64,000 nt of DNA from Lacicoccus qingdaonensis (GCF_900101075.1 NZ_FNFY01000001.1:124001-188000); one strand, 5' to 3'; shown: positions 34,415-45,254, counted from the stretch's first letter. Numbers and translations are program-made. The notes: generated from the sequence alone by a model not told the origin.

Positions 34415-36484
34415 GTGGCTGATAATTTAGTAATAGTGGAATCCCCGGCGAAAGCTAAAACGATTGAAAAGTACTTGGGAAAAAGATATAAAGTTGTTGC
34501 TTCGATGGGACACTTGCGTGATTTGCCCCGCAGTCAAATGGGAATTGACACTGAAAACAATTATGAACCTAAATATATTACTATTCGAGGCAAAGGTCCG
34601 CTTTTGAAAGATCTGAAGAAAGAAGCGAAAAAAGCCAAGAAAGTGTTTTTAGCCAGCGACCCGGACCGCGAGGGAGAAGCGATAGCATGGCACTTGTCAC
34701 ATGCTCTCGGAGAAAATAATGATTACTATAGAGTCGTATTCAACGAAATAACAAAAGATGCTGTAAAAGAAAGCTTTAAAACCCCTGGCAAGATCAATCA
34801 GGAACTGGTTGACGCCCAGCAGGCGAGACGTTTATTGGACAGACTGGTGGGCTATAACATTTCACCGGTATTATGGAAGAAAGTTAAAAAAGGATTATCT
34901 GCGGGACGTGTACAATCCGTTGCACTTCGTCTAATCATCGACCGTGAGAATGAAATACGCAACTTCAAACCTGAAGAATATTGGACGATTGAGAACGACT
35001 TCAAATATAAACGCTCGGAATTCAAAGGTAAATTCAATTCTGTCGATAATAAAAAAGTGAAATTGAATACAAGGGAAGACGTCGACAAAGTACTTGCCCG
35101 TATTTCAGGCGATGAATTCAATGTCGATAAAGTGGAGAAAAAGGAAAAGAAACGTTTTCCTGCCAACAGTTTTACAACTTCCTCACTTCAGCAGGAAGCT
35201 GCAAGGAAATTAAACTTCAAGACCAGAAAAACAATGATGGTCGCCCAGCAGTTGTATGAAGGTATCGATATTAAAGGATCGGGGACAGTCGGTCTGATCA
35301 CATATATGAGAACCGACTCCACAAGAATTTCACCGGTCGCAAAAGCGGAAGCGGCAGATTATATAGTGGATACTTTCGGTAAAGAGTTCCTCGGCTACCA
35401 GAAAAGGCAGAAAGAAAGTGCACAGGCACAGGATGCTCACGAAGCAGTGAGACCGACTTCAAGTGCGAGGACACCTGCAAATATGAAGCAGTATCTGACA
35501 CGGGATCAGCACCGTCTATATAAACTCATTTGGGACCGTTTCATAGCGAGTCAGATGGCGCCTGCAATCCTTGACACTGTCAGAATGGACTTGTCGAATA
35601 ACGGTGTAACATTCAGAAGTAACGGCCAGACGATCAAGTTCAAAGGTTTCATGCAGATTTATATCGAAGGTAAAGATGATGAGGAAGAGGAGTTGAACAA
35701 CCGTCTTCCAGAAATCGCTGAAGGAGAGAAGGTCACGAGCCTGAAAATCAACCCTAATCAGCACTTCACACAGCCGCCGCCGAGATTTACAGAGGCGAGG
35801 CTTGTCAAAACACTGGAAGAACTCGGCATCGGCCGGCCGTCAACCTACTCACCGACAATCGATACCATTCAAAAGCGCAACTATGTCCGCATGGACCAGA
35901 AGCGTTTTATGCCGACAGAAATCGGTGAGATTGTCCATCAGTCCATGGAAGAATACTTCCCGGATATAATAGATGTTGATTTTACGAAGACGATGGAAGC
36001 TGATCTTGACAGTGTCGCTGAAGGCAAGGCTTCATGGAAAAAAGTCATCGATGATTTCTATAAGGAATTCGAACCGCGTGTTGAACGTGCGGAAGAAGAA
36101 ATGGAGAAAATAGAAATCAAAGATGAACCGGTAGGGGAAGACTGTGAGAAGTGCGGCTCTCCTATGGTTTATAAAATGGGACGCTACGGCAAGTTCAAAG
36201 CCTGTTCCAATTTCCCTGAATGCAGAAATACAAAGGCGATCGTCAAATCGATCGGTGTGACATGTCCTAAATGTAAAAAAGGCGATGTCATCGAACGTAA
36301 ATCCAAAAAGAACCGTATATTTTACGGATGTGACCAGTATCCTGAATGTGATTTCATCAGCTGGGACAGACCGATAGGAAGAGATTGTCCGAAGTGTGAC
36401 CATCATCTTGTCGAAGCGAAAAAAGGTAAGAATGCCCAGGTTAAATGTTCAAACTGTGATTACACGGAGAAAGTGAATAATTAA
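34415..36484 (+). CDS. topA: DNA topoisomerase I
   Basis: Type IA enzyme that relaxes negative supercoils. The 689 aa protein starts at GTG 34415 with AAGGAGG about 10 nt before, which gives the family start [20 protein letters not shown]. It has the TOPRIM motif [15 protein letters not shown] (about 83-97), the active tyrosine in [13 protein letters not shown] (about 292-304), and three C-terminal zinc fingers with [18 protein letters not shown] and CPKCDHH. A longer frame upstream lacks a better site. The usual trmFO gene does not follow. Confidence 0.97.
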   Translation: MADNLVIVESPAKAKTIEKYLGKRYKVVASMGHLRDLPRSQMGIDTENNYEPKYITIRGKGPLLKDLKKEAKKAKKVFLASDPDREGEAIAWHLSHALGENNDYYRVVFNEITKDAVKESFKTPGKINQELVDAQQARRLLDRLVGYNISPVLWKKVKKGLSAGRVQSVALRLIIDRENEIRNFKPEEYWTIENDFKYKRSEFKGKFNSVDNKKVKLNTREDVDKVLARISGDEFNVDKVEKKEKKRFPANSFTTSSLQQEAARKLNFKTRKTMMVAQQLYEGIDIKGSGTVGLITYMRTDSTRISPVAKAEAADYIVDTFGKEFLGYQKRQKESAQAQDAHEAVRPTSSARTPANMKQYLTRDQHRLYKLIWDRFIASQMAPAILDTVRMDLSNNGVTFRSNGQTIKFKGFMQIYIEGKDDEEEELNNRLPEIAEGEKVTSLKINPNQHFTQPPPRFTEARLVKTLEELGIGRPSTYSPTIDTIQKRNYVRMDQKRFMPTEIGEIVHQSMEEYFPDIIDVDFTKTMEADLDSVAEGKASWKKVIDDFYKEFEPRVERAEEEMEKIEIKDEPVGEDCEKCGSPMVYKMGRYGKFKACSNFPECRNTKAIVKSIGVTCPKCKKGDVIERKSKKNRIFYGCDQYPECDFISWDRPIGRDCPKCDHHLVEAKKGKNAQVKCSNCDYTEKVNN

Positions 36485-36489
36485 CTCTT

Positions 36490-36520
36490 AATCTACCTAT
36501 GATCAATAGGTAGATTTTTT
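36490..36520 (+). terminator. Terminator after topA
   Basis: AATCTACCTAT (36490-36500) pairs perfectly with 36506-36516, a 5 nt loop, then TTTTTT. Confidence 0.92.
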
Positions 36521-36697
36521 AGGCCTTTTTTGGACTTGAAACTGATTGATTAAATAATTAATTGATAATATTCATATTATTGTGTGCAATTCCGGATGAA
36601 ATATTTTATAATACTGAATGGGCACTTAATCCATACTTTTGCTAATAGATTAAAATTATTGAAAGGCTATTTGGAATTGTGATAAGATTCTGATAAA
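36521..36697. other. AT-rich gap between topA and xerC where trmFO would normally be
   Basis: About 180 bp of AT-rich sequence with no coding frame. It includes a TATAAT near 36606 without a well-placed -35. No remnant of TrmFO is recognisable in any frame. Confidence 0.6.
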
Positions 36698-36711
36698 AGG
36701 AGGTAAATCCA

Positions 36712-37593
36712 ATCGTTCTTAAACAACGTTTTTTGGACCGTTTGCTTTATCAGAGAAATTTATCGGCACACACAATTAAAAGCTACGCCAAAGATTTAGA
36801 TGAATTTCATGATTTTCTAAAGAGTGAAGGTTTGAATATAAGTACATTCAAATATATGGATGCGAGAAACTATCTGGCCATGTTGTATGACAAAGGACTG
36901 AAAAGGGCGACTGTGTCGAGGAAAATATCTTCTCTTCGCAGCTATTATCATTTTCTGATCGAGCATGGAGAAGTGGAAAACCATCCGTTTATAAATCTGC
37001 CTTTTCCAAAGAAAGAAAAAGCATTACCTACCTTTTTATATGAAAATGAGATCGATGCACTTTTTGAATCTCTGGATCAGAGCAGCAAGATGTACCTGCG
37101 TGATAAAGCGATACTGGAACTGCTTTATGCTACGGGCATCCGTGCATCCGAACTGATTTCTTTGAAAACCGATCGAATAGATTTTGATTATATGATTATA
37201 AAAGTGTACGGAAAAGGGAACAAGGACAGAATAGTGCCCTTTAACGAGATGACAAAATCGAGCCTGAAGGAATATATCGGACATTTTAAAAAACATATCG
37301 ATGAAAGTGGTTCGCTCTGGCTGAATTACCGCTATGAACCGCTCACGGTGAGAGGGCTGCGTCATGTGCTTGATATGATGGTCAAACGGAGTGCGCAAAA
37401 TTTTGACCTCCATCCTCATAAGCTGAGACACAGTTTTGCGACCCATCTGCTGAACAACGGGGCGGATATCAGGGCAGTCCAGGAATTGCTTGGACATGAA
37501 TCACTGCAGACAACTCAGAAGTATACTCATATTTCAAAAGAGCAGCTTAGAAAGACATATTTGAATACACATCCTGGAAGTCAGAAGAGGTGA
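36712..37593 (+). CDS. xerC: Tyrosine recombinase XerC (CodV), probable ATC start
   Basis: Resolves chromosome dimers with XerD at dif. The 293 aa protein has an N-terminal SAM-like core-binding domain and the catalytic domain with [13 protein letters not shown] (Arg), [14 protein letters not shown] (His-x-x-Arg) and [13 protein letters not shown] (His and Tyr nucleophile). An excellent AGGAGGT (36698-36704) is followed 7 nt later by ATC, in frame, where family alignment puts the start; no ATG, GTG or TTG lies there. The first standard start is TTG 36733, 28 nt from the binding site and missing seven residues. I prefer ATC 36712. hslV follows after 4 nt. Confidence 0.88.
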   Translation: MVLKQRFLDRLLYQRNLSAHTIKSYAKDLDEFHDFLKSEGLNISTFKYMDARNYLAMLYDKGLKRATVSRKISSLRSYYHFLIEHGEVENHPFINLPFPKKEKALPTFLYENEIDALFESLDQSSKMYLRDKAILELLYATGIRASELISLKTDRIDFDYMIIKVYGKGNKDRIVPFNEMTKSSLKEYIGHFKKHIDESGSLWLNYRYEPLTVRGLRHVLDMMVKRSAQNFDLHPHKLRHSFATHLLNNGADIRAVQELLGHESLQTTQKYTHISKEQLRKTYLNTHPGSQKR

Positions 37594-37597
37594 AGAA

Positions 37598-38137
37598 ATG
37601 GCTATTAAAGGTACAACGATATTTGCGATCCAGCATAACGGCTCACGGGCCATAGCAGGCGACGGGCAGGTGACACTCGGCAATCAGGTTGTCATGAAGC
37701 ATACCGCCAAAAAAGTGCGTAGACTGTTTGATGATAAAGTCGTTGCCGGTTTTGCAGGAAGTGTGGCGGACGCATTCACTTTATTTGAGAAATTCGAAGC
37801 GAATCTCTACTCCTACAACGGCAACCTGCAGAGAGCCGCAGTCGAACTCGCAAAAGAGTGGCGCGGTGATAAGATGCTGCGTCAGCTGGAAGCGATGTTG
37901 ATCGTCATGGACAAAGAGACGCTGCTGCTTGTCTCAGGAACGGGTGAGGTCATTGAACCGGATGACGGCATACTCGCAATCGGCAGCGGTGGAAACTATG
38001 CACTCAGCGCAGGCCGTGCACTGAAAAGATACAGCAGTGAATTGTCAGCGAAGGAAATTGCATATAACAGTCTGCTCATTGCCAGCGAAATATGCGTGTT
38101 CACAAATGACAATATAATAGTAGAATCTATCGACTAA
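37598..38137 (+). CDS. hslV: ATP-dependent protease subunit HslV (ClpQ)
   Basis: Proteasome-like peptidase of 179 aa, assembled with HslU. After a short propeptide (MAIKG) the mature chain should begin TTIFAIQ with a threonine nucleophile; the conserved [14 protein letters not shown] (about 21-34) follows, and [14 protein letters not shown] (about 128-141) is the sodium-binding region. A GAGGTG site lies at the end of xerC. It is part of xerC-hslV-hslU-codY. Confidence 0.97.
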   Translation: MAIKGTTIFAIQHNGSRAIAGDGQVTLGNQVVMKHTAKKVRRLFDDKVVAGFAGSVADAFTLFEKFEANLYSYNGNLQRAAVELAKEWRGDKMLRQLEAMLIVMDKETLLLVSGTGEVIEPDDGILAIGSGGNYALSAGRALKRYSSELSAKEIAYNSLLIASEICVFTNDNIIVESID

Positions 38138-38150
38138 AGGAGCGTTTATA

Positions 38151-39524
38151 TTGAAACAGAATTTGACTCCAAGAGAGATTACATCGAGGCTTGATGAGGA
38201 CATCATCGGCCAGGATGAAGCAAAGAAGAAGGTTGCCATAGCAATGCGCAACCGGTTCAGACGCATGATGCTTGAAGATGATCTCCGCGATGAGGTCATT
38301 CCTAAAAATATATTGATGATTGGCCCGACAGGTGTCGGCAAGACCGAGATAGCAAGACGGATGGCAAAACTGACAGGTGCCCCTTTTACAAAAGTGGAAG
38401 CGACCAAGTTCACTGAAGTCGGTTATGTCGGGCGTGACGTTGAAAGTATGGTCAGAGATCTTGTACAGGCAAGTGTCAAGCTGGTCAAGGATGAAAAGAT
38501 GGTCCTGGTCAAAGAAGATGCGGAAGATCTAGCGAATGAAAGGCTGATCGCGCTTCTTGCACCGGGATTTAAAAAGGAAAAAACGACGACGAACCCTTTT
38601 GAAGCGCTGATGAACCAGCAGGGTGCAGACGATTCAGAAGAGGAAGTCACGCCTGAAGTGAGAGACAAGCGGCGCAGTCTCCGCTCCAAACTGCTTAATG
38701 GCTATCTGGAGGATGAGGAAGTCAGCATAGAAGTACAGGAAGAACAGAATCCGATGGGCATGATGATGCCGGGCATGGAAGAATCCGGTATGCAGGATAT
38801 GTTCAAACAGTTTATGCCGAAGAAAAAACACAAACGTACAATGCCTGTTAAAAAAGCACGTGAATATCTGATTCGTGAAGAAGCCGAAAAAATCATCGAT
38901 ACGGATAATGTCAACGATGAGGCCATCAATCTTGCCGAAACGATGGGTATCATATTCATCGATGAAATGGATAAGATCGCAAAAGGCGGTCAGAATTCGG
39001 GCGATGTTTCCAGAGAAGGCGTCCAGAGGGATATTCTGCCGATTGTTGAAGGCAGCCGGGTTCAGACGAAGTACGGGTCGATTGATACGGAACATATATT
39101 ATTCATCGGAGCAGGTGCATTCCATGTCTCCAAGCCAAGTGACCTGATACCTGAACTTCAGGGCAGGTTCCCGATCAGAGTGGAGCTGGATAAGCTGACC
39201 GCCGAAGATTTTGAAAAGATACTGAAAGAGCCGAAACGTTCACTGATCAGACAGTACGAAGCACTGCTCCAGACCGAAGAAGTCGCCATTTCGTTCACGG
39301 ATGAAGCAATTGCGGAACTGGCCAAAACTGCACATCAGGTCAATACGGATACAGATGACATTGGAGCCAGAAGACTTCATACAATACTGGAAACACTGCT
39401 TGAGGAGCTGTTGTTTGAAGCGAGCAATATGCAGGGCGCACATGTAGAAATTACAGAACAGTATGTAAACAGCAAATTGTCCCATATTCAGAAAGATGAG
39501 AAATTAAGTCAATTCATATTATAA
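38151..39524 (+). CDS. hslU: HslUV protease ATPase subunit HslU (ClpY)
   Basis: AAA+ unfoldase of 457 aa. Walker [12 protein letters not shown] (about 59-69), the pore motif [10 protein letters not shown] (about 92-101), an acidic, variable I domain (about 125-240, with a Met/Gly-rich stretch), Walker [10 protein letters not shown] (about 265-273) and sensor 2 [11 protein letters not shown] (about 403-413) are present. It starts at TTG 38151 with AAAGGAG about 8 nt upstream; no closer ATG is available. It ends SQFIL, matching the staphylococcal C-terminus that docks into HslV. Confidence 0.96.
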   Translation: MKQNLTPREITSRLDEDIIGQDEAKKKVAIAMRNRFRRMMLEDDLRDEVIPKNILMIGPTGVGKTEIARRMAKLTGAPFTKVEATKFTEVGYVGRDVESMVRDLVQASVKLVKDEKMVLVKEDAEDLANERLIALLAPGFKKEKTTTNPFEALMNQQGADDSEEEVTPEVRDKRRSLRSKLLNGYLEDEEVSIEVQEEQNPMGMMMPGMEESGMQDMFKQFMPKKKHKRTMPVKKAREYLIREEAEKIIDTDNVNDEAINLAETMGIIFIDEMDKIAKGGQNSGDVSREGVQRDILPIVEGSRVQTKYGSIDTEHILFIGAGAFHVSKPSDLIPELQGRFPIRVELDKLTAEDFEKILKEPKRSLIRQYEALLQTEEVAISFTDEAIAELAKTAHQVNTDTDDIGARRLHTILETLLEELLFEASNMQGAHVEITEQYVNSKLSHIQKDEKLSQFIL

Positions 39525-39545
39525 AAAAATAAAGGAGAATTCTAA

Positions 39546-40316
39546 ATGAGTTCACTACTACAAAAAACAAGAGAAATTAATACACTGATTCAAAGCATTG
39601 CGGGTGTTAAAGTAGATTTTAATGAAGTTTCGGAAAAAGTAAGCCGGGTGCTTGAGTGTAATGTCTTCATCGTATCTCGCAAAGGCAAACTGCTCGGTTT
39701 CGGCGTCAATCACAAAATTGAGAACGAGCGTATCATCGAAATGCTTGAAAACCGCCGCTTTCCTGAAGAGTATGTAAATAAGATCATGAGAGTCAGTGAA
39801 ACAACAGAAAATATCGATTTTGACAACGAACTGACAATCTTCCCGACCGAAGATTCATTCCAGGATTCTGAAACGACCATTTTACCGATATATGGCGGCG
39901 GGGAGCGTCTCGGTACTTTGGCCCTCGGCAGAGTGACAGAACCGTTCAGCCAGGATGATCTTGTGCTTGCCGAATATGCAACAACAGTGGTCGGCATGGA
40001 AATCCTGAGGGAAAAACATGAAGAGATTGAGAAGAAGGCACGTGACAAAGCGAGCATTGCCATGGCAATCCGTTCATTGTCATATTCAGAAAGAGAGGCA
40101 ATCGAGCATATCTTTGATGAGCTGAATGCTGATGAAGGACTTCTCGTCGCATCGAAAGTTGCAGACAGAGTGGGCATCACCCGTTCGGTAATCGTCAACG
40201 CACTCCGTAAATTGGAAAGTGCCGGTGTCATTGAATCACGTTCTCTTGGTATGAAGGGAACATACATCAAGGTGAAGAAAGAAGACTTCCTGCCGGAACT
40301 CAGAAAAGAGAGTTAA
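39546..40316 (+). CDS. codY: GTP-sensing global repressor CodY
   Basis: Represses nutrient-limitation and virulence genes when GTP and branched-chain amino acids are high. The 256 aa protein has an N-terminal GAF domain starting [14 protein letters not shown], and a C-terminal winged helix with [20 protein letters not shown] (about 206-225). AAAGGAG precedes the ATG. It is last in the xerC-hslVU-codY unit, as in S. aureus and B. subtilis. Confidence 0.98.
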   Translation: MSSLLQKTREINTLIQSIAGVKVDFNEVSEKVSRVLECNVFIVSRKGKLLGFGVNHKIENERIIEMLENRRFPEEYVNKIMRVSETTENIDFDNELTIFPTEDSFQDSETTILPIYGGGERLGTLALGRVTEPFSQDDLVLAEYATTVVGMEILREKHEEIEKKARDKASIAMAIRSLSYSEREAIEHIFDELNADEGLLVASKVADRVGITRSVIVNALRKLESAGVIESRSLGMKGTYIKVKKEDFLPELRKES

Positions 40317-40323
40317 TATATAT

Positions 40324-40352
40324 TTGATTTATGTGTTTATATATGATATATT
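40324..40352 (+). promoter_or_regulatory. Sigma-A promoter for rpsB
   Basis: TTGATT (40324-40329), 17 bp spacer, TATATT (40347-40352). It predicts a transcript start at about 40359, right at a 5' hairpin. Confidence 0.72.
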
Positions 40353-40358
40353 ATTAAA

Positions 40359-40469
40359 CGGCAAAAAAATTGCCGATTACGCACAATGTTATGCACGGTG
40401 AAATCGGTGCTCATCACTGAGTGGTTTCATCCAGTAGCATTGGAGGTAACAACAAAAGGAGGAAATATA
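40359..40469 (+). ncRNA. Structured 5' leader of rpsB
   Basis: The roughly 110 nt leader opens with a hairpin (CGGCAA 40359-40364 with TTGCCG 40370-40375). A second imperfect hairpin joins GGTGAAA (about 40397) to TTTCATCC (about 40426), with an inner GGTG/CACT pairing. Two ribosome-binding-like GGAGG motifs follow (about 40442 and 40459). An S2 feedback leader is plausible but unproven. Confidence 0.45.
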
Positions 40470-41246
40470 ATGGCAGTAATTACAATGAAACAATTACTTG
40501 AAGCTGGTGTACACTTCGGTCACCAGACTCGTCGCTGGAACCCTAAGATGAAGAGATACATCTTCACTGAGAGAAACGGCATCTACATCATCGACCTGCA
40601 GAAAACAGTCAAGAAAGTTGCTGAAGCATATAACTTTGCTAAAAGCATTTCTGAAGACGGCGGTAAAATTTTATTCGTCGGTACTAAGAAACAGGCTCAG
40701 GACGCTATCAAAGAAGAAGCGGAAAGAGCTGGTCAACTTTACGTCAACCAGAGATGGCTGGGCGGTATCTTGACTAACTATAAAACAATTTCAAAGCGTA
40801 TCAGACGCATTGATGAAATTGAAAAGATGGAAGCAGACGGTATTTTTGAAGTACTTCCTAAAAAAGAAGTTGTTGAGATCCGTAAGGAATATGACCGTTT
40901 GATCAAATTCTTAGGCGGCATCCGTGACATGAAAGAAATGCCGAAGGCATTATTCATCGTTGATCCTCGTAAAGAGCGCAACGCAATTGCGGAAGCACAC
41001 AAACTGGGCATTCCTATCATCGCAATGGTGGATACGAACTGTGATCCTGATGAAATAGACTATGTCATCCCTGCAAATGACGATGCAATCCGTGCAGTAC
41101 GTCTTATGACAAGCAAAATGGCAGACGCTGTTTTAGAAGGACAGCAAGGTGTTTCTGATGATGAAGTGGCGGCGGAACAGAACATTGATTTGGAAGAATC
41201 AGCTGAACCTGCTGAAGAAGAAACAGCAGAAACTAAAAGCGAATAG
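40470..41246 (+). CDS. rpsB: 30S ribosomal protein S2
   Basis: A 258 aa protein beginning [20 protein letters not shown], with [20 protein letters not shown] (about 20-39) and the long acidic C-terminal tail after residue 230 that Firmicutes S2 carries. AAAGGAGG precedes the ATG; the 28-codon in-frame extension upstream has no ribosome-binding site and lies in the leader. tsf follows after a hairpin. Confidence 0.98.
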   Translation: MAVITMKQLLEAGVHFGHQTRRWNPKMKRYIFTERNGIYIIDLQKTVKKVAEAYNFAKSISEDGGKILFVGTKKQAQDAIKEEAERAGQLYVNQRWLGGILTNYKTISKRIRRIDEIEKMEADGIFEVLPKKEVVEIRKEYDRLIKFLGGIRDMKEMPKALFIVDPRKERNAIAEAHKLGIPIIAMVDTNCDPDEIDYVIPANDDAIRAVRLMTSKMADAVLEGQQGVSDDEVAAEQNIDLEESAEPAEEETAETKSE

Positions 41247-41273
41247 TTTTTAATAGATTAAATGTTTAATAAT

Positions 41274-41305
41274 GGTGATAAGTAAATTCTCTTATCACCT
41301 TTTTT
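41274..41305 (+). terminator. Intercistronic terminator between rpsB and tsf
   Basis: GGTGATAAG (41274-41282) pairs perfectly with 41291-41299, an 8 nt loop, then six T. It probably sets the ratio of S2 to EF-Ts by partial termination, since no separate strong promoter is seen before tsf. Confidence 0.82.
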
Positions 41306-41332
41306 AAAATATGATTCCAGGAGGATTAAGTA

Positions 41333-42214
41333 ATGGCTACTATTTCGGCAAAATTAGTAAAAGAACTACGTGAAAAAACAGGTGCAGGAATGATGGACTG
41401 TAAAAAGGCGCTTCAGGCAACCGACGGCGACCTTGAGGCAGCAGTTGATCATCTACGTGAAAAAGGTATTTCGAAAGCGGCTAAAAAATCAGACCGTATT
41501 GCTGCAGAAGGTCTTGTACACGTTGCTTCCAAAGGTAATGACGGAGTCATAGTCGAGATCAACTCAGAAACTGACTTTGTCGCACGTAACGAGGATTTCC
41601 AAAAGCTTGTTCAAGATATAGCGGACCATATCCTCGACGTTAAACCTGAAGATATCGATGCTTTGAATAAATCAGAAATTGATGGTCAGACTGTAGAAGA
41701 TAAAATTACAGAAGCGGTATCAAAAATCGGTGAAAAACTCACTTTGAGAAGATTCGTTCTTGCTGAAAAAACTGACAATGGTTCATTTGGCGAGTACCTT
41801 CACATGGGCGGGCGCATCGGTGTCCTTTCTGTAGTGGAAGGCACGACTGACGCTGAAGTTGCCAAAGGTGTGGCAATGCACGCAGCGGCACTCAACCCTA
41901 AATATGTTTCTTCAGACCAGGTTCCTGAAGAAGAGCTTAAGCATGAGAGAGAAATCCTCAAGCAGCAGGCGCTTAACGAAGGTAAACCTGAAAAAATCGT
42001 TGATAAAATGGTTGAAGGCAGAATGCGTAAGTATTTGGAAGAAATCAGCATCGTAAACCAGCCATTTGTCAAAGATTCAGACATTACGGTGGAAAAATAT
42101 TTACAGCAGCATGATTCTAAATTAGTTGATTTCATCCGTTTTGAAGTTGGAGAAGGCATTGAGAAAAGAGAAGAAAACTTCGCTGATGAAGTTATGGGTC
42201 AGGTTAATAAGTAA
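41333..42214 (+). CDS. tsf: Translation elongation factor Ts
   Basis: Nucleotide exchange factor for EF-Tu, 293 aa. The N-terminal UBA-like domain has [19 protein letters not shown] (about 9-27), and the core has the [13 protein letters not shown] segment (about 76-88) with the Asp-Phe pair that enters EF-Tu. It ends in the usual C-terminal EEVMGQV-like helix. An AGGAGG site precedes the ATG. Confidence 0.98.
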   Translation: MATISAKLVKELREKTGAGMMDCKKALQATDGDLEAAVDHLREKGISKAAKKSDRIAAEGLVHVASKGNDGVIVEINSETDFVARNEDFQKLVQDIADHILDVKPEDIDALNKSEIDGQTVEDKITEAVSKIGEKLTLRRFVLAEKTDNGSFGEYLHMGGRIGVLSVVEGTTDAEVAKGVAMHAAALNPKYVSSDQVPEEELKHEREILKQQALNEGKPEKIVDKMVEGRMRKYLEEISIVNQPFVKDSDITVEKYLQQHDSKLVDFIRFEVGEGIEKREENFADEVMGQVNK

Positions 42215-42215
42215 T

Positions 42216-42242
42216 AAAAAAGACACTTCGGTGTCTTTTTTT
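42216..42242 (+). terminator. Terminator after tsf
   Basis: AAAAAGACAC, a TTCG tetraloop and GTGTCTTTTTTT (stem about 42216-42226 with 42231-42241). Confidence 0.93.
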
Positions 42243-42283
42243 CTAAAATAAGCTCATCAAATATCATAAGTGAGGGAATTATA

Positions 42284-43006
42284 ATGGCTGAATCTTCAAT
42301 GTACAAAAGAATTGTTTTAAAACTGAGCGGTGAAGCACTGGCAGGCAGCGACGGTTTCGGAATCAACCCCGAAGTGATCAAAAATGTTGCTTCCCAGGTG
42401 TCTGAAGCAAAAGAACTTGGAGTGGAAATTGCGGTTATCGTCGGCGGTGGAAATATATGGAGAGGCAAAGTGGGCAGCGACCTTGGTATGGACCGCGGTA
42501 CAGCGGACTACATGGGTATGCTCGCAACCGTAATGAATTCACTTGCACTTCAGGACAGCCTTGAACAGCTTGGCTGTGAGACGAGAGTCCTGACTTCAAT
42601 CGAAATGAAACAGGTTGCGGAGCCGTATATCCGCAGACGTGCGATCAGACATTTGGAAAAAGGCCGTATCGTCATCTTTGCAGCAGGAATCGGCAACCCG
42701 TACTTTTCTACTGATACTACTGCGGCGCTCAGAGCTGCTGAAATAGAAGCAGATGTAATATTAATGGGCAAAAACAATGTCGACGGTGTTTATTCTGCAG
42801 ATCCCAAACTGGACAACGGCGCATTTAAATATGATAATTTAACATATATAGAAATGCTCCAGGAAAATCTGCAGGTGATGGATGCGACAGCGTCTTCATT
42901 CTGTATGGACAATGACATCCCGCTTGTGGTATTTTCAATTACAGAGCAGGGTAATATCAAACGTGCAGTTTCCGGAGAAACGATTGGTACGACGATTACT
43001 AAATAA
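42284..43006 (+). CDS. pyrH: UMP kinase
   Basis: Phosphorylates UMP to UDP; hexameric amino-acid-kinase fold, 240 aa. Motifs are [11 protein letters not shown] (about 11-21, P-site), [10 protein letters not shown] (about 51-60) and [12 protein letters not shown] (about 142-153). GAGGG precedes the ATG. frr follows 23 nt after the stop, the common Firmicutes order. Confidence 0.98.
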   Translation: MAESSMYKRIVLKLSGEALAGSDGFGINPEVIKNVASQVSEAKELGVEIAVIVGGGNIWRGKVGSDLGMDRGTADYMGMLATVMNSLALQDSLEQLGCETRVLTSIEMKQVAEPYIRRRAIRHLEKGRIVIFAAGIGNPYFSTDTTAALRAAEIEADVILMGKNNVDGVYSADPKLDNGAFKYDNLTYIEMLQENLQVMDATASSFCMDNDIPLVVFSITEQGNIKRAVSGETIGTTITK

Positions 43007-43029
43007 AAAAATCAGTAGGAGAGAATCAT

Positions 43030-43587
43030 ATGAGTGATGCAATTTTAAAAGATGCTAAAAACAGGATGAACAAAACTGCGGAAAGTCTTCAGAGAGAACT
43101 TGCAGCCATCCGTACAGGTCATGCTAATGCAAATCTTTTGGAAAGAGTGACTGTCGATTACTACGGAGCACCGACGCCGGTCAACCAGCTTGCGACGATT
43201 GCTGTACCTGAGGCGAGAATGCTGACTGTCACCCCTTATGACAAAGGTTCGGTTGATGATGTGCTTAAGGCGATCCAGCAGGCTGATCTGGGCATCAACC
43301 CTACAAGTGACGGTACGATGATTCGTATCACGGTACCACAGCTTACAGAAGAACGACGCAAGGAATTTGTAAAGGATGCGAGAAAAGAAGGCGAAGATGC
43401 AAAGGTTTCTGTAAGAAACATCCGTCGTGAAGCAAATGACAAGCTGAAGAAACAGGAAAAAGACGGGGAAATTTCAGAAGATGAACTGCGCTCATATACA
43501 GATGATGTGCAAAAGATCACTGATGACTCGATTGCCAGGATTGATCAACTTTGCGATGAAAAAGAAAAAGATATTTTGGAAGTTTAG
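43030..43587 (+). CDS. frr: Ribosome recycling factor
   Basis: With EF-G it splits post-termination ribosomes. The 185 aa tRNA-mimic protein has [17 protein letters not shown] (about 24-40), [11 protein letters not shown] (about 48-58) and the C-terminal long helix [20 protein letters not shown] (about 128-147). AGGAGAG lies before the ATG. It is followed by a strong terminator. Confidence 0.98.
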   Translation: MSDAILKDAKNRMNKTAESLQRELAAIRTGHANANLLERVTVDYYGAPTPVNQLATIAVPEARMLTVTPYDKGSVDDVLKAIQQADLGINPTSDGTMIRITVPQLTEERRKEFVKDARKEGEDAKVSVRNIRREANDKLKKQEKDGEISEDELRSYTDDVQKITDDSIARIDQLCDEKEKDILEV

Positions 43588-43591
43588 CCAA

Positions 43592-43623
43592 AAAAAGAGC
43601 AGGTTGAACCTGCTCTTTTTTTT
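43592..43623 (+). terminator. Terminator after frr
   Basis: A nearly perfect palindrome around GAGCAGGT (stem 43592-43604 with 43608-43620, very small loop) is followed by a T run. Confidence 0.92.
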
Positions 43624-43710
43624 GTGTCTGGAATTTATGGTACAATAAACTAATTGAGTCAACATAACTATATATGTATACTAATAAATATAATTCTTGT
43701 GGAGGATCAT

Positions 43711-44457
43711 ATGTTAGGTAGAAAAAAAGAAGCGGAACAGACGAAGGATTTACCTTTACATATAGCAATGATCATGGACGGCAACGGGCGATATGCAAAG
43801 CTGAAAAGACGTCCGCGAGTACATGGCCATTATGAAGGTATGCAAAATGTAAAACGTATCACGAGACATGCCTCTGATATCGGGATAAAATATTTAACAC
43901 TGTATGCATTTTCAACTGAAAATTGGAACAGGCCGAGTGCCGAAGTGAGTTATTTGATGAAGCTTCCGGGTGACTTTCTTGGATCATTCCTGCCGGAACT
44001 GATTGAAAAAAATGTTAAGGTGACGACGATAGGCAATATGGATGATCTTCCGAAGCATACGATAAGAGCAGTCACAAAGGCTGTGGACGATACGAAGGAC
44101 AACACCGGTCTCAATTTGATTTTTGCCCTGAATTACGGCGGCAGGGACGAATTGATACAGGCATTCAAAAGAATTCATGAAGATATCAATGATGAAAAGC
44201 TTCAGGCTGAAGAGGTCGATGATGCACTGATTCAGAAGTATCTTATGACATACAACATACCTGATCCTGAAATGATCATCAGGACAAGCGGTGAATACAG
44301 ACTGAGCAATTTTCTATTATGGCAGTCTTCATACAGCGAACTGTTTTTTACGAATACATTATGGCCGGAGTTCGGGCCGGACGAGCTTGATGAACTGCTG
44401 ATACAATACAGGAAAAGGGATAGACGTTTCGGCGGACTAAATGATAAGGAGGTTTAA
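43711..44457 (+). CDS. uppS: Undecaprenyl diphosphate synthase
   Basis: Cis-prenyltransferase that makes the C55 lipid carrier for peptidoglycan and teichoic acids. The 248 aa protein has HIAMIMDGNGRYAKLKRRPR (about 16-35, catalytic Asp), AFSTENWNRP (about 70-79) and IRTSGEYRLSNFLLWQSSYS (about 190-209). ATG 43711 is chosen since GGAGG lies 6 nt before it; the frame runs 19 codons further up. cdsA follows after 2 nt. Confidence 0.97.
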   Translation: MLGRKKEAEQTKDLPLHIAMIMDGNGRYAKLKRRPRVHGHYEGMQNVKRITRHASDIGIKYLTLYAFSTENWNRPSAEVSYLMKLPGDFLGSFLPELIEKNVKVTTIGNMDDLPKHTIRAVTKAVDDTKDNTGLNLIFALNYGGRDELIQAFKRIHEDINDEKLQAEEVDDALIQKYLMTYNIPDPEMIIRTSGEYRLSNFLLWQSSYSELFFTNTLWPEFGPDELDELLIQYRKRDRRFGGLNDKEV

Positions 44458-44459
44458 AG

Positions 44460-45254
44460 ATGAGGACAAGAACAATTACGGCGATTATTGCACTGATAAT
44501 TTTCATACCGATTGTTGTCATCGGGTCTTTGCCGATGCTCATTGCAGTATACCTCCTTGCTCTTACCGCGCTTTATGAAATACTTAAGATGAACCGGATA
44601 CATATATTTTCAATACCCGGAATACTGTCGCTGATCGCGTTATCCGTCGTGATAATGCCGAGGGCGGATTATTCCTATATAACAGTCATCACCGAAGCCC
44701 AGATCGATATGATCATCGTTATGGCGTTGTTGATGCTGAGCTTCACAGTCATCAGCAAAAACAGGTTTTCGTTCGTAGATATGGGATTCTGTGTACTTGC
44801 CGTCGCCTATATCGGCATCGGCTTCATGTACTTTTATGAAACGCGGGAATCAGGTCTCATATTCATATTATATGCTTTATTGATTGTCTGGATGACTGAC
44901 ACCGGAGCATACCTTGCAGGCAGAACTTTAGGCAGACGTAAATTATGGCCGCAGATCAGCCCCAACAAAACTGTTGAAGGTTTCGTCGGCGGCATTTTGT
45001 CGAGTGTGCTGCTTGCAGTGATATTCAGTTTATCCGGCATGATTGAAAATCTGCCGATCTACATGCTGATCATTTATACGATGATATTAAGCGGCGCAGG
45101 CCAGCTTGGTGATCTTGTGGAATCTGCCCTGAAGCGCCATTTTGATGTCAAGGATTCAGGCAGCCTGCTGCCCGGCCACGGCGGCGTGCTGGACCGCTTC
45201 GACAGCTTTATATTCGTCCTGCCGCTCATGAACATACTGCCGTTGGTGAGTTAA
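44460..45254 (+). CDS. cdsA: Phosphatidate cytidylyltransferase
   Basis: Integral membrane enzyme that makes CDP-diacylglycerol. The 264 aa protein has about eight hydrophobic segments and the family signature SALKRHFDVKDSGSLLPGHG followed by GVLDRFDS (about 221-248). An AAGGAGG site lies 7 nt before the ATG. It is in the isoprenoid/phospholipid cluster uppS-cdsA-dxr-rseP. Confidence 0.97.
   Translation: MRTRTITAIIALIIFIPIVVIGSLPMLIAVYLLALTALYEILKMNRIHIFSIPGILSLIALSVVIMPRADYSYITVITEAQIDMIIVMALLMLSFTVISKNRFSFVDMGFCVLAVAYIGIGFMYFYETRESGLIFILYALLIVWMTDTGAYLAGRTLGRRKLWPQISPNKTVEGFVGGILSSVLLAVIFSLSGMIENLPIYMLIIYTMILSGAGQLGDLVESALKRHFDVKDSGSLLPGHGGVLDRFDSFIFVLPLMNILPLVS

Noticed and set aside
40386-40469. 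28-codon N-terminal extension of rpsB
   Set aside because: No ribosome-binding site, lies in the structured leader, and S2 proteins start at MAVITM.
43624-43700. Promoter for uppS
   Set aside because: TACAAT is present near 43641 but the -35 position is only a T run left over from the frr terminator.
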